Positions 1 through 8,823 of a DNA stretch of 64,000 nt are shown piece by piece. Both the position numbers and the translations under genes were made by a program. The stretch is from Paenibacillus silviterrae. GTDB lineage: Bacteria; Bacillota; Bacilli; Paenibacillales; NBRC-103111. Under the pieces are notes generated by a model. It was not told the DNA's origin, searched no databases, and saw only the letters and a program-made list of their open reading frames with translations. Within the stretch, counting starts at the first letter, position 1, and every line of letters begins with the position of its first letter. The DNA is taken from positions 1,240,001-1,304,000 of the forward strand of contig NZ_JASKUT010000002.1 of NCBI RefSeq assembly GCF_030167925.1. Direction: 5' to 3'.

Positions 1-730
1 CGGATATTCGCAGAATCGTGTTTAACACGATGAGTCCGTTTTTGAGCGCCCTGAGCGGCCTCCCGGGATAACGCTCGGAGAAGTCGAACAAATCCCGTGA
101 TTTCAGTAACGACTGTTTGAGCCTAGCAATGTCCCCAAGCTCGACCGCGTGCATCATTTGCTTCTCCAGGTTGTATCTGAGCTCAATCAGATCGGCATAC
201 CCGGGATCCGGCTGATCCATCGCCTCCTGCAGAGGAGCTCTCCGTTGTCCGCTTTTGACTGCATTGGCTTGGCGTACGTCTATATATTGCAATGAAATCT
301 GAGGAATCTCGCCGATTCGGTGCACAATACTCGCTATGCTCCGGATTTGGGAATTCCCCATAAGCTTCAGTCCTCGAAAAAAAGCTTCCAAAACGATCTT
401 CTCGCTCTGTTCGTAATTCATTCCGTATGTAAGCTTGGATAGTTCGGGCAGGTGTGTCAGAAAAGGGCCGGCTGCAAAAAGCATGTTCTCTCCGCCCTGT
501 TTCCATAACGCTGCAACGTAAGAGAGGCCATGGACATTCGTATAGACGGAAGCCTGGTCCGGATTTTTGCGCACTGCGCACAACATTGCCCAGAAGTCGG
601 CGGCCTGCAGCTCTTTGAGAAACTCCGGCAGTGAAGTCCTTTCGAAGGACAGCTTCAGACCGGCTGAGTCATCCCAAATGTAGGTATTCAGGTCAGTCAA
701 GTAAAATACAGTCGTTCCGGCTGAAATCAT
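1..730 (-). CDS. AraC-family regulator, N-terminal part (runs off window)
   Basis: The minus strand is open from an ATG at 730 to the window edge, giving 243 residues without a stop. The C-terminal end visible here reads RPLRALKNGLIVLNTILRIS. That resembles the linker before the double helix-turn-helix in a group of Firmicute AraC regulators (the YSIRK-targeted/PocR-like group). The AraC DNA-binding domain itself would lie outside the window, so the class is inferred from this linker and from context. A GGAGGGG box sits about 12 bases before the ATG. The gene is divergent from the beta-glucuronidase gene starting at 859 and shares a short repeat-rich intergenic region with it. This is the classic arrangement for a local activator of that glycosidase. 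Confidence 0.65.
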   Translation of the reverse strand, partial: MISAGTTVFYLTDLNTYIWDDSAGLKLSFERTSLPEFLKELQAADFWAMLCAVRKNPDQASVYTNVHGLSYVAALWKQGGENMLFAAGPFLTHLPELSKLTYGMNYEQSEKIVLEAFFRGLKLMGNSQIRSIASIVHRIGEIPQISLQYIDVRQANAVKSGQRRAPLQEAMDQPDPGYADLIELRYNLEKQMMHAVELGDIARLKQSLLKSRDLFDFSERYPGRPLRALKNGLIVLNTILRIS

Positions 731-750
731 ATTCCTTCGTCTGCCCCTCC

Positions 751-829
751 ATGCTAATTTGGTCCTATAAATGCTAACTTAGTATTATAATCTCCATTCA
801 AGTTCTAAGTATAATGTAACTATGTTAGC
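751..829. promoter_or_regulatory. Tandem and inverted repeats between AraC gene and beta-glucuronidase gene
   Basis: Two adjacent 20-base direct copies begin ATGCTAA at 751 and 771 and match at 16 of 20 positions. A third copy is inverted at 810-829, ending GTTAGC. TATAAT boxes for the plus strand lie at 786-791 and 810-815. Tandem sites about two helical turns apart are typical of AraC-family binding, so this is a candidate operator for the divergent regulator. Binding is inferred, not shown. Confidence 0.5.
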
Positions 830-858
830 GATTTCAAATGAGATGGGAGATGGATGTT

Positions 859-2658
859 ATGCTATACCCTATCGTTACCGAAACAAGAGGAATTCTCGAT
901 TTAAACGGAATTTGGTCATTTAAACTGGACACCGGCAATGGCTTTGAAGAAAAGTGGCACGAAAATAAGCTCACCCATGCCATTTCAATGGCTGTTCCAG
1001 CATCCTATAATGATGTCGGTGTAAGTGCAGATATCCGCAATCACGTCGGGTGGGTGTGGTACGAAAGGGAATTCACGGTGCCGGCTATGCTGTCCTCCGA
1101 GCGGCTGGTATTACGTTTGGGCGCTGTCACCCATACGGCTAAGGTTTATATCAACGGAGCTTTGGTCGCGGAGCATAAAGGCGGCTTCACTCCCTTCGAA
1201 GCGGAGATTCAAAGTGTGGTAATACCGGGCAAAAACCGCATAACCGTAGCCGTTAACAATATCGTTGATGAAACGACGCTTCCGGTTGGCAACTACAACG
1301 AGGTCGAGATCGAAGGCATGGGGAAGGTCGCGCGCAACAGCCCTAACTTCGACTTTTTTAACTACGCCGGTATCCACAGACCTGTCAAGCTATATACGAC
1401 ACCAGACGTCTATATCAAAGATATTACGGTAGTTACGGATTGGCAGGATACTATGGGGATTGTCGATTATGAAATCTTCGTGGAAGGGCAAGCTGACGTA
1501 AAGACGAGCGTCATCGACGAATCCGGCGGAGTCGTAGCGCAGGTCGAGGGCCACAGGGGGCAGTACCGGATCCCGTCGGCCATACTTTGGGAGCCGCTTA
1601 ATGCCTACCTCTATACGCTCCGGGTTGAGCTACATCAGGATGGAAGTCCGATTGACGTCTACGAGCAGCCCTTTGGCATCCGGACGGTGGAAGTGAAGAA
1701 CGGCCAGTTCCTGATCAACCGTAAGCCTTTTTATTTCAAAGGCTTTGGCAAGCATGAGGATTCCCCGATCCATGGCCGCGGCTTCGACGAAGCGGTGAAT
1801 GTGACGGACTTCCGATTAATGAAATGGATGGGCGCCAATTCGTTCCGCACCGCCCATTACCCATATTCCGAGGAGTTGATGAGGCTCGCGGATCGGGAAG
1901 GTATCGTTGTCATTGACGAAGTGCCTGCCGTCGGGGTTCATTTGAATTTTGCCGCAACCATGTTCGGGCAACCCGTTAGACGGAATACCTGGGAGCATAT
2001 TGGAACCTTCGGCCACCATCAAGATGTCATCCGAGAACTCGTAGCGCGCGACAAAAATCATCCCTGCGTCGTAATGTGGTCGATCGCCAACGAGCCCGCC
2101 TCCGAAGAGGAAGGAGCTTATGAGTATTTCGAACCGTTAGTGAAATTAACAAGGGACTGTGACCCGCAGCAGCGTCCGGTTACCATTGTTACGCATATGT
2201 GGTCCACACCTGATACATGTAAAGTGGCGGAGCTTGTTGATGTATTAGCGTTAAACCGCTACTACGGCTGGTATGCTGAAGGAGGTGCTTTAGAGATCGC
2301 TAGGCTTAAGCTGCGTAAGGAATTAAAGCAATGGACCCAGCGCTGCCCGGATAAACCGATTATGATGACAGAGTACGGCGCAGATACAGTGGCCGGCCTG
2401 CACGATACCGATCCGGTAATGTTCACGGAAGAATATCAAGTGGAGTATTTACGGGCCAATCACGAAATATTCGATGAATTTGTCAGTTTCGTTGGGGAGC
2501 AAGTATGGAACTTCGCTGATTTCAACACAAGTCAAGGAATCCTTCGCGTGCAGGGCAACAAAAAAGGAGTTTTTACCCGGGAGAGAAAGCCTAAGGCCGC
2601 GGCGCATGAGCTGCGTCGAAGATGGTCCGCGATTCCGGATTATAATTACAAAGGGTGA
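859..2658 (+). CDS. uidA: Beta-glucuronidase, GH2
   Basis: This 599-residue enzyme removes terminal beta-D-glucuronic acid from glucuronides. It aligns along its whole length with E. coli UidA from memory, including a sugar-binding N-terminal domain, an Ig-like middle domain and a TIM barrel. The general acid/base lies in IANEP (E412) and the nucleophile in MTEYG (E505), almost the same numbers as in E. coli (413 and 504). There is no signal peptide, so it is cytoplasmic. The frame stays open to an ATG at 838, but GGAG at 847 is well spaced for the ATG at 859, and MLYP matches the E. coli N-terminus MLRP. It probably depends on the divergent AraC regulator. It stands alone before a terminator. 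Confidence 0.96.
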   Translation: MLYPIVTETRGILDLNGIWSFKLDTGNGFEEKWHENKLTHAISMAVPASYNDVGVSADIRNHVGWVWYEREFTVPAMLSSERLVLRLGAVTHTAKVYINGALVAEHKGGFTPFEAEIQSVVIPGKNRITVAVNNIVDETTLPVGNYNEVEIEGMGKVARNSPNFDFFNYAGIHRPVKLYTTPDVYIKDITVVTDWQDTMGIVDYEIFVEGQADVKTSVIDESGGVVAQVEGHRGQYRIPSAILWEPLNAYLYTLRVELHQDGSPIDVYEQPFGIRTVEVKNGQFLINRKPFYFKGFGKHEDSPIHGRGFDEAVNVTDFRLMKWMGANSFRTAHYPYSEELMRLADREGIVVIDEVPAVGVHLNFAATMFGQPVRRNTWEHIGTFGHHQDVIRELVARDKNHPCVVMWSIANEPASEEEGAYEYFEPLVKLTRDCDPQQRPVTIVTHMWSTPDTCKVAELVDVLALNRYYGWYAEGGALEIARLKLRKELKQWTQRCPDKPIMMTEYGADTVAGLHDTDPVMFTEEYQVEYLRANHEIFDEFVSFVGEQVWNFADFNTSQGILRVQGNKKGVFTRERKPKAAAHELRRRWSAIPDYNYKG

Positions 2659-2689
2659 GCTGCAATCTCTGAACCGGCTGGGAAAAGAA

Positions 2690-2727
2690 AAACCGGCCCG
2701 CTCCCGCGAAGGGAAGTGAACCGGTTT
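2690..2727 (-). terminator. Rho-independent terminator of the histidine kinase gene
   Basis: AAACCGG (2690-2696) pairs with CCGGTTT (2721-2727), and CGCT/CCC pair further in with GGG/AGTG. On the minus strand the stem is followed by TTTTTCTTTT. It lies 3 bases past the kinase stop codon and may also stop transcription from the beta-glucuronidase gene. Confidence 0.8.
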
Positions 2728-2730
2728 GCT

Positions 2731-4008
2731 TCAGCTGGCTTGTTCGCCGGATGCTTCGAGGGGGAAACGAATCGTAAACGTAGTGCCTTTCTTCATATGA
2801 CTCGAGACCGTCAGCTTGCCACGCATCATTTCTATGATTCGCATAGCGGTCATCATACCAAGACCGGTACCCTCCCGCCCTTTTGTAGTAAAGTAAGGCT
2901 CTCCTATGCGAGATAATTGCTCGGTCGTCATCCCTTTGCCTGTATCGGCGATCACGATAACAAGCTCCCCGTTTTGCACCTTTGTTTCTATGTACAAGCT
3001 TCCGCCGTCCGGCATGGCCTCAATACAATTTTTAGTAAGGTTTAGCAAGCATTGCTGCAGCAGCTGCGGCTCGCCTTTAATAGAGTACGATTCCAATTTC
3101 GATTTGATTTCTACGCAGTTCATGTTTGCAAGCGGGCTAATGATATGAATTGCCTTTTGCAGCTGATCCTTGATATCCATAATTCCAACATTTTGTACGG
3201 CCGGCTTGGAGAACGTCAAGTAATTTTGAATGATGTCGTTCGCCCTGTCGATCTCGCCGATACAAATTTTTAAAAACTGGCTTCTTTTTTCAACGGGTAT
3301 TTCCGTTTGCTCCATCATTTGCAAAAAACCTCTCACCACGGCAAGCGGGTTACGCACTTCATGAGAGATGGAGGAGGACAGTTGGCTGACCATCTCCATT
3401 TTCTCGGCTTTGATCACCCGTTCGCCGATCAACATATTTTCGTGAAACACCTCATAGATGTAAATGACTATGGCGGTTGTGAACAACGTTAACAGCAAAT
3501 ACGAAATAACAAAAAACAAATTCAATACAACCTGAAAAATGACGATGGAAACAGTTAAAGCGAGTGCGGCGGCGAACATGGAAACGGCATTCCCCAGGAT
3601 GAGTTTATGACGTCTGGATGCGTTTACATAGTGTTTAGTCAGTAAAATGATAACTAACAGAAGTATGGTACAAACGATAATTGAAGCCGAGGCCCCCGAA
3701 CCGCCGAGCCAAAACCACCGGAACGTCAGTGTGGCGGCAACTAAAAATATGCTTCCTGCAACTCCCCCGTAGAGCCCTCCGAGCACAACGGCAATTAACC
3801 GCAAATCATATATGTAGCCCTCGACAATTGTGATGGGGAACATAATACAGCTGATACTGGCAATACCGGCAGATATAAGTTGAATCCACTTTCTTTTATG
3901 GAAAGTAGCCAATCTGTTGAATCGATTGATGTGCATAAACATCGGTATGAACAATAAGAAAATAATAATAAACAGAACATTTAACAATAACGGTTCGAGC
4001 TCGTCCAA
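2731..4008 (-). CDS. Membrane sensor histidine kinase, 5TM-LYT type (KinB-like)
   Basis: The 425-residue protein starts with about 190 residues of closely packed hydrophobic helices. The loop reads VEGYIYDLRLIAVVLGGLYG, typical of the 5TMR-LYT sensor domain. A complete kinase core follows: the H-box SISHEVRNP with phosphoacceptor H216, the N-box LNLTKNCIEAMPDGG, then DTGKGM and GTGLGM for ATP binding. In Bacillus, kinases of this build (KinB and relatives) feed the sporulation phosphorelay or sense the cell envelope. No response regulator gene is adjacent, which fits an orphan phosphorelay kinase. The start codon is TTG at 4008, preceded by a GGGGG/TAGG purine stretch. The signal sensed is unknown. 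Confidence 0.85.
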   Translation of the reverse strand: MDELEPLLLNVLFIIIFLLFIPMFMHINRFNRLATFHKRKWIQLISAGIASISCIMFPITIVEGYIYDLRLIAVVLGGLYGGVAGSIFLVAATLTFRWFWLGGSGASASIIVCTILLLVIILLTKHYVNASRRHKLILGNAVSMFAAALALTVSIVIFQVVLNLFFVISYLLLTLFTTAIVIYIYEVFHENMLIGERVIKAEKMEMVSQLSSSISHEVRNPLAVVRGFLQMMEQTEIPVEKRSQFLKICIGEIDRANDIIQNYLTFSKPAVQNVGIMDIKDQLQKAIHIISPLANMNCVEIKSKLESYSIKGEPQLLQQCLLNLTKNCIEAMPDGGSLYIETKVQNGELVIVIADTGKGMTTEQLSRIGEPYFTTKGREGTGLGMMTAMRIIEMMRGKLTVSSHMKKGTTFTIRFPLEASGEQAS

Positions 4009-4148
4009 ACCTATATACCCCCGTCTGCATTGTCAAGTAACACTATAAACATAACCTATTTGGGGTGTAAATGGTACAACAAATTCAACTCGGAGAATGC
4101 AGCAGGAAGCTTAAACGGCCTGGAATAGGAAATCCGTTGTTGCACAAG

Positions 4149-4179
4149 AAAAAAGACACCCAGTTCGTGTGTCTTTTCG
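4149..4179 (-). terminator. Terminator downstream of the YheC/YheD gene
   Basis: AAAAGACAC (4151-4159) pairs with GTGTCTTTT (4169-4177). U-rich tails are present on both sides, so it may act in both directions. Confidence 0.75.
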
Positions 4180-4201
4180 CAAGATTGGTTTCTTATGGCG
4201 T

Positions 4202-4939
4202 TTACCTAGTCCCCCCCTTGCTTCTATGGAAGGCTGCGAGCTGTTTTATCTTTCGGTAAGACTCCGGCTCCTTCAAAAACAAATTATGCGCAGGCACCCT
4301 CGGATTGGATTCGATAAACCACACCTTGGCCTTCCGGTCCAGCGCCAGATCATATCCGATCTGCCATTCATATCTTGTTCGGCTATAAATGCGGGTGCAT
4401 AAAGAAGCTACTCTAATAAGCTCTTCCTTCTTCCTTGCAGCCTGCCCCCCGGTAAGTCCTAAGGACTTTTCCAGTGCTTTGTTTATGGACATAACACAGC
4501 CTTTGCCTCTGCCAACATTGGTTATTACACTATCCGCGCCCGCCACTTTGGCGACCATTCCGGTACATATCCAGCGATTCCGTTGATCTCTCATCATCAT
4601 CACGCGAATATCGAAGGGTCTGCCGTTGATTTGTGCTAGTTGAATAGCCTGCTGTACAATGTGAGGTCGACGGGATAAGTGCAGTCTCTTATACAAGGCA
4701 TGAATGGTCGGAACGGATTGCGGCTTCCCTTTGATTTTCACGAAAGAAATGCGGTCATTCCCCTGCCAAACCTTAACGATTCCTATTCCGCGACAGCCTC
4801 CATCCGGCTTAATAAACACTGTGCGATAGCGCTGCAAATACTCCCTCAGTCGTTCGGGATTGCAGATCGCCGTGCTTGGCAAGTAGGCCCGCAGCTTTGG
4901 CTCCCGTTGAAACATACGGTGAAAACGTATTTTTCCCAA
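4202..4939 (-). CDS. YheC/YheD-family ATP-grasp protein (spore coat associated)
   Basis: The 245-residue protein has the ATP-grasp signature of the YheC/YheD family: FIKPDGGCRGIGI near residue 42, the family RPFDIRVMM stretch near 108, and a C-terminal metal/ATP block ending FIESNPRVP. Family members are known as endospore coat-associated proteins; the substrate ligated is not established. It is at the short end of the family and lacks the extra N-terminal domain of B. subtilis YheC/YheD. The start is TTG at 4939, set by GAGGAGG 8 bases upstream. It is a single-gene unit between terminators. Confidence 0.85.
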   Translation of the reverse strand: MGKIRFHRMFQREPKLRAYLPSTAICNPERLREYLQRYRTVFIKPDGGCRGIGIVKVWQGNDRISFVKIKGKPQSVPTIHALYKRLHLSRRPHIVQQAIQLAQINGRPFDIRVMMMRDQRNRWICTGMVAKVAGADSVITNVGRGKGCVMSINKALEKSLGLTGGQAARKKEELIRVASLCTRIYSRTRYEWQIGYDLALDRKAKVWFIESNPRVPAHNLFLKEPESYRKIKQLAAFHRSKGGTR

Positions 4940-5061
4940 GTACAGCTCCTCCTCGGCAGCATGGACTTCTTTTACGGTAATGTATGACTAGGAATGGTTC
5001 CCAGCAACGGCCATTGCCTAATGGATCCAAATATTGGTAACCCAAAAAGAAAATCGTCGTC

Positions 5062-5107
5062 AAACAAAAACGGCAGCCCTGGGCATTGAAGCCATCCCGG
5101 ACTGCCG
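5062..5107 (-). terminator. Terminator of the dehydrogenase/isomerase operon
   Basis: On the minus strand, CGGCAGTCCGGG pairs imperfectly with a segment ending GGGCTGCCG, followed by TTTTTGTTTG. It begins 7 bases past the stop codon of the dehydrogenase gene. Confidence 0.85.
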
Positions 5108-5113
5108 CACTAA

Positions 5114-6193
5114 TTACCACGATAATCGAATTTCCCGTCCCGTCTCCGCAGACTCATATATCGCCGTCAAAATCTTTATCATATCTACGCCTTGCGATGG
5201 CAGAATGATCGGCTCCTCACGGCCAGCCAAGCAGTTGATAAAATGCTTGATGTTCTCTCCATGTGCGTCTACCTGGCGGTTCTTGATGACCGGCTCCACA
5301 TTGGTTAATTGCCCCGCTGATTCCGTGAAGATTTGCGCCTGTCCCCGTTTGAGGCTTACCCCAGCCTTCGTTCCCCGCAGCTCGACGAAATTAGTCTCTT
5401 CCCCGATGTTGGAGGCCCAGCTGAATTCAATCTGAAGGGTGGCTCCATTATCAAATCGAATGAAGCCCGTGGCCAAATCCTCTACATCGAAGGTACCATC
5501 CTTCTGACTTTCCCCGAATGAGCTGTGGATCGAATCCGACAGCTCGCTGCTGGCAAACTTTGTATACACCGCACCGCTGACAGCTACCGGCTTCGGATTG
5601 CCCATAAACCACATTGCCACATCGATAAAATGAACCCCTAAGTCAATGAGCGGTCCGCCCCCGGACAGCTCCTTTGTTGTAAACCATCCGCCCTTGCCGG
5701 GAATCCCGCGTCTACGCACCCACCCGCAGCGACCGGTATAGATTTCTCCGGCGTTCCCCTCCGCAATATATCGCTTTAGAAATTGGGCACCCGGCGTGAA
5801 CCGGTTGTTTCGCATGGTCATGAGCAGCTTTCCGCTGACTGCGGCCGCATCGGCCATCTTTTGGGCTTCCTGCGGATTCACGGCATCCGGCTTTTCGCAG
5901 AAAACATGCTTGCCGGCCTTTAGCGCATCAATCGCAACGATGGAGTGGTACAGGTTAGGCGTACAAATATCGATAACCTCTATATCCTCCTGCGAGCGAA
6001 GCATCTCCTTGTAATCTCCATACGCTTTCGATTGGTCCAAACCGATCGATTCGGCGATGCCTTGCGCACGCTCCAAATTCGTATCGCATACCGCCACGAT
6101 CTCCGTTTCCGGATGCTCCATCCAGGTCTTCATATGCGCGGTCTTAAATATGTTCCCTGTTCCTACAATGCCGACCTTCCACTTTTTGCCCAT
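5114..6193 (-). CDS. Gfo/Idh/MocA-family NAD(P)-dependent oxidoreductase
   Basis: The 359-residue protein has an N-terminal Rossmann fold with GIVGTGNIFKTAH at residues 8-20. The family catalytic-loop motif EKP sits at residues 100-102, and a C-terminal alpha/beta domain includes GPLIDLGVHFIDVAMWF. Members oxidise or reduce hydroxyl groups of sugars, inositols or sugar acids; the exact substrate cannot be read from sequence. It is the second gene of a two-gene operon, 11 bases after the isomerase gene. That pairing is common for catabolism through a keto-sugar intermediate. GGGGG lies 7 bases before the ATG. Confidence 0.9.
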   Translation of the reverse strand: MGKKWKVGIVGTGNIFKTAHMKTWMEHPETEIVAVCDTNLERAQGIAESIGLDQSKAYGDYKEMLRSQEDIEVIDICTPNLYHSIVAIDALKAGKHVFCEKPDAVNPQEAQKMADAAAVSGKLLMTMRNNRFTPGAQFLKRYIAEGNAGEIYTGRCGWVRRRGIPGKGGWFTTKELSGGGPLIDLGVHFIDVAMWFMGNPKPVAVSGAVYTKFASSELSDSIHSSFGESQKDGTFDVEDLATGFIRFDNGATLQIEFSWASNIGEETNFVELRGTKAGVSLKRGQAQIFTESAGQLTNVEPVIKNRQVDAHGENIKHFINCLAGREEPIILPSQGVDMIKILTAIYESAETGREIRLSW

Positions 6194-6204
6194 ATTGGAT
6201 CCCC

Positions 6205-6981
6205 CTATCGTTTCATCTTTAAAGCGTCAAACTGCTTGCTCAAATGAGCCAGGCTTGTCCGGACGCATTCCATCGGATCGGACTTGCATACGTCCTGCTC
6301 GACAACGTACCATTCAACACCGGAGGCTTCCCCCCATTGTAGAATCGAAGTGAAATCGATGGTGCCGGTACCGACCGGAGCGAAGGACTTCTCTGCGTCG
6401 TCTGACATGTCCTTCAGGTGAATGATCGGCATGCGGCCTACGTACGGCTTAAGGAACGACGTCACATCTCGTCCGCCCTTTTTGACCCAGTAAACATCGA
6501 TTTCCGCGAGAATGTCGTTCTCTTCTGCCGGGTCCAGTAAATACGACAACGCGTCCCTGCCGTCAATGCTCGTATCAAATTCATACGCATGGTTATGGTA
6601 GCTGAGACGCATGCCATTCGGCTTTATCCGTTTGGCTATCGCGTTCAGCTCCTCTTTCGCAGCGATGTATCCTTCCGTGCTTCGAAGCTCCTGTATCATA
6701 CTTGAGCACACAAGATCCGGTGTACCGAACAACTTGGCCTCCTCGATAGCCTGAGCTGTAGTCTCTGCCAGAAATTTGTAGCTATAATGCATACCGGCTA
6801 CACCGAGACCGGTTTCCGAAATAACCGCTTTCAATTCTAGAGGATCATAATCATGGAAGCCTGCGAATTGGACTCCGTCATATCCCATTTGACTTATTTC
6901 CCGAAGCACTTTCGGAAAATCCGACTTGCACTCTTCCCGCAATGTGTACAGCTGCACGGCGATGTTGTTCTTCACTGCCAT
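6205..6981 (-). CDS. Sugar phosphate isomerase/epimerase (xylose isomerase-like TIM barrel)
   Basis: The 258-residue protein has the features of the AP-endonuclease-2-like sugar isomerase superfamily: AVQLYTLREE near the N-terminus, SYHNHAYEF (metal-binding His region), ILAEIDVYWV (metal-binding Glu) and IIHLKD. These enzymes use a divalent metal to move a keto group or invert a carbon on sugars or inositols. The frame extends to 7026, but AAAGGAG 5 bases before the ATG at 6981 settles the start. It is the first gene of the operon with the dehydrogenase and is divergent from the AraC regulator at 7116, which probably controls it. Confidence 0.87.
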   Translation of the reverse strand: MAVKNNIAVQLYTLREECKSDFPKVLREISQMGYDGVQFAGFHDYDPLELKAVISETGLGVAGMHYSYKFLAETTAQAIEEAKLFGTPDLVCSSMIQELRSTEGYIAAKEELNAIAKRIKPNGMRLSYHNHAYEFDTSIDGRDALSYLLDPAEENDILAEIDVYWVKKGGRDVTSFLKPYVGRMPIIHLKDMSDDAEKSFAPVGTGTIDFTSILQWGEASGVEWYVVEQDVCKSDPMECVRTSLAHLSKQFDALKMKR

Positions 6982-7115
6982 ATCACTCCTTTGTATGTTG
7001 TTAAGTAAAGTATAATAAGCGTTCAATTGGATAGGAATGACTTATTCAGCTACTCTTGACTTATCTTGCATAATGTTGTTTTGTAATCATAACAACCCCA
7101 TTAGGAGGCGAGAGT

Positions 7116-7943
7116 ATGGGCTTATCCGAAGCCACCCTTCATCATGCGGGATACTCGCAGCACCGCAAGCCGTATTATAGTAGAAAGAAAAGCCAAATAA
7201 CCGGATTTCTGCTCCGATTGCAAGTGAAAGGGACATGTAAAGCAAGCCTTAACGGAACCTGGTACCCTTTGAAACCGGGAGATCTCATCCTTTCAAGGCC
7301 AGGAGAGTCCTATCAATTGATGATCGACTCCGAACCGTCGGACAACGGCTCGCTGCCGATTGACAGCGCTGATTACTACTTGTACTGCTCGGGAACATGG
7401 ATCGAGGACAAGTGCGGAGCAGGCTCCTTCCCGGAGCATGCAAGCGTTGGGGTAAGTGATGAGGTTGTATCCTTATGGCGGCGTATCGTCTATGAGAAAC
7501 GGAATATTCGGGAAGATAATGCGGAGCTGCTGGACTATTTGCTTCGGGTGCTCTACCTGACCTTGGAGCGCGCCGTTCGCAACCGGGTCACAGGCAACGC
7601 AAGGAATGATCAATATTTGCCCTACCGGTTAAAACAGTACATTGAGCTTCATGCTACGGAACCGCTAACGCTTAAGGAAATCGCGAAGCAGCATGATATC
7701 AGCGTTTCCACCGCATCGCATATATTTTCCAAGACGTTCGGGCAATCCATCATGCGGTATGCCGTCAATGTTCGATTGACCATCGCGGCGGAACGTTTAC
7801 TTGTGAGCGATATGAGACTCGAAGACATCGCCGAAGCGGCAGGCTTTAACAGCTATCCCTACTTCTGCAGAGCCTTTCATGCCCGATATCAAATGCCGCC
7901 GAGCGCTTATCGTTCGCGACGTTCTCGAACAACAGACCTTTGA
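7116..7943 (+). CDS. AraC-family transcriptional regulator
   Basis: The 275-residue protein has an N-terminal cupin-like sensor with LKPGDLILSRPGESYQL near residue 55 and a C-terminal double helix-turn-helix. The first helix pair is LTLKEIAKQHDISVSTASH; the second is LEDIAEAAGFNSYPYFCRAF. AGGAGG lies 7 bases before the ATG. It is divergent from the isomerase/dehydrogenase operon. The gap holds two direct copies of TGACTTAT at 7038 and 7057, 19 bases apart, which could be its binding sites. The inducer is unknown, presumably a sugar. Confidence 0.9.
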   Translation: MGLSEATLHHAGYSQHRKPYYSRKKSQITGFLLRLQVKGTCKASLNGTWYPLKPGDLILSRPGESYQLMIDSEPSDNGSLPIDSADYYLYCSGTWIEDKCGAGSFPEHASVGVSDEVVSLWRRIVYEKRNIREDNAELLDYLLRVLYLTLERAVRNRVTGNARNDQYLPYRLKQYIELHATEPLTLKEIAKQHDISVSTASHIFSKTFGQSIMRYAVNVRLTIAAERLLVSDMRLEDIAEAAGFNSYPYFCRAFHARYQMPPSAYRSRRSRTTDL

Positions 7944-7955
7944 GGATCAGGAAAA

Positions 7956-7981
7956 AGCCCACTCGGAGGAACGACTGGGCT
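7956..7981. terminator. Bidirectional terminator
   Basis: AGCCCA (7956-7961) pairs with TGGGCT (7976-7981) with additional TCG/CGA pairing. On the minus strand it is followed by TTTTCC. It separates the convergent AraC and isomerase genes. Confidence 0.75.
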
Positions 7982-7998
7982 CTGACTGCTGCTTCGGC

Positions 7999-8811
7999 TT
8001 ATTCGGTTAACTGCCTCATATACTGAACATAGTGCGGGAAGACGATTGACGCATCTTCGAGGTCGGGATGCCACTTCTTTTCCCACTCGAGCGTGTAATA
8101 ACCGTCATACCCGCGGCTGCGAAGGAGACCGATCATTTCTGGCAGCGGAATGCTTCCTTCCCCCGTACGGCAATATTGGAAAGGCCTCTTGCCGTCCGGC
8201 GTCAGCCGGGAATCCTTCACATGGGTATAGTGGATCCATGGTCCCAATGCGGCTAGTGTCTCTTCTGGGGACTCACCCAGCACCCGGTAGGGATGATGCA
8301 GATCCCACAGCACCCCGATCGCTTCGGGATCCAGCTGTTCCATAACCGCCTTCACATCCGCGCAGGAGGTCCAATCATCATGCGTTTCAAGCAGAAGCTT
8401 CACTCCATATTCCTTCGCAATCGTCCCCAGTTTATCGAGGTGAGCCACCATCATAGCTACGGCCTCCTGACGGCTTACATTCCCTATGCCGCCTCCGAAT
8501 ATGCGGATGTAAGGCGTTTCGAACAGCGAGCACAATTTCGCATACGACCGGATTTCCTCTATATTGGGATCCAGATCACCGGCCGAAAAAGCCTTTACCG
8601 AGCTGGAGAAGCAGGATACCGTCAGCCCCGCATCCTTTATTGCCTCCTTGGTGCTGCGGGCGAATTCTGCAAACTCCGGCAGCTTATAAAGTTGGAGCTC
8701 GCCGTTCAAGCCCCGGAAATCAATGGCGTCGAAGCCGTACTCGGCCGCTCTCCCGATGATCAGCTGTAGATCCCAATCCGGACAGCCCAATGTGGTAAAC
8801 GATAATTTCAT
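7999..8811 (-). CDS. Sugar phosphate isomerase/epimerase (second TIM-barrel paralogue)
   Basis: The 270-residue protein begins KLSFTTLGCPDWDLQ, typical of a subgroup of the xylose isomerase-like barrel family. It has LLLETHDDW (metal ligand Glu/His), IGVLWDLHHPYR, IHYTHVKDSR and GYYTLEWEKKW, which supply the usual Glu/Asp/His metal site. It is clearly different in sequence from the paralogue at 6205, so it is not a recent duplication. It is 12 bases downstream of the D-2-hydroxyacid dehydrogenase gene and translated from AAGGAGG 7 bases before the ATG. The two probably act in one small catabolic route. The substrate is unknown. Confidence 0.88.
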   Translation of the reverse strand: MKLSFTTLGCPDWDLQLIIGRAAEYGFDAIDFRGLNGELQLYKLPEFAEFARSTKEAIKDAGLTVSCFSSSVKAFSAGDLDPNIEEIRSYAKLCSLFETPYIRIFGGGIGNVSRQEAVAMMVAHLDKLGTIAKEYGVKLLLETHDDWTSCADVKAVMEQLDPEAIGVLWDLHHPYRVLGESPEETLAALGPWIHYTHVKDSRLTPDGKRPFQYCRTGEGSIPLPEMIGLLRSRGYDGYYTLEWEKKWHPDLEDASIVFPHYVQYMRQLTE

Positions 8812-8823
8812 CTGCAGTCCTCC

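Noticed and set aside
183..581. Minus-strand 132-codon frame near the window start
   Set aside because: It lies in another frame of the partial AraC gene, which is open over the full 730 bases and has a better start.
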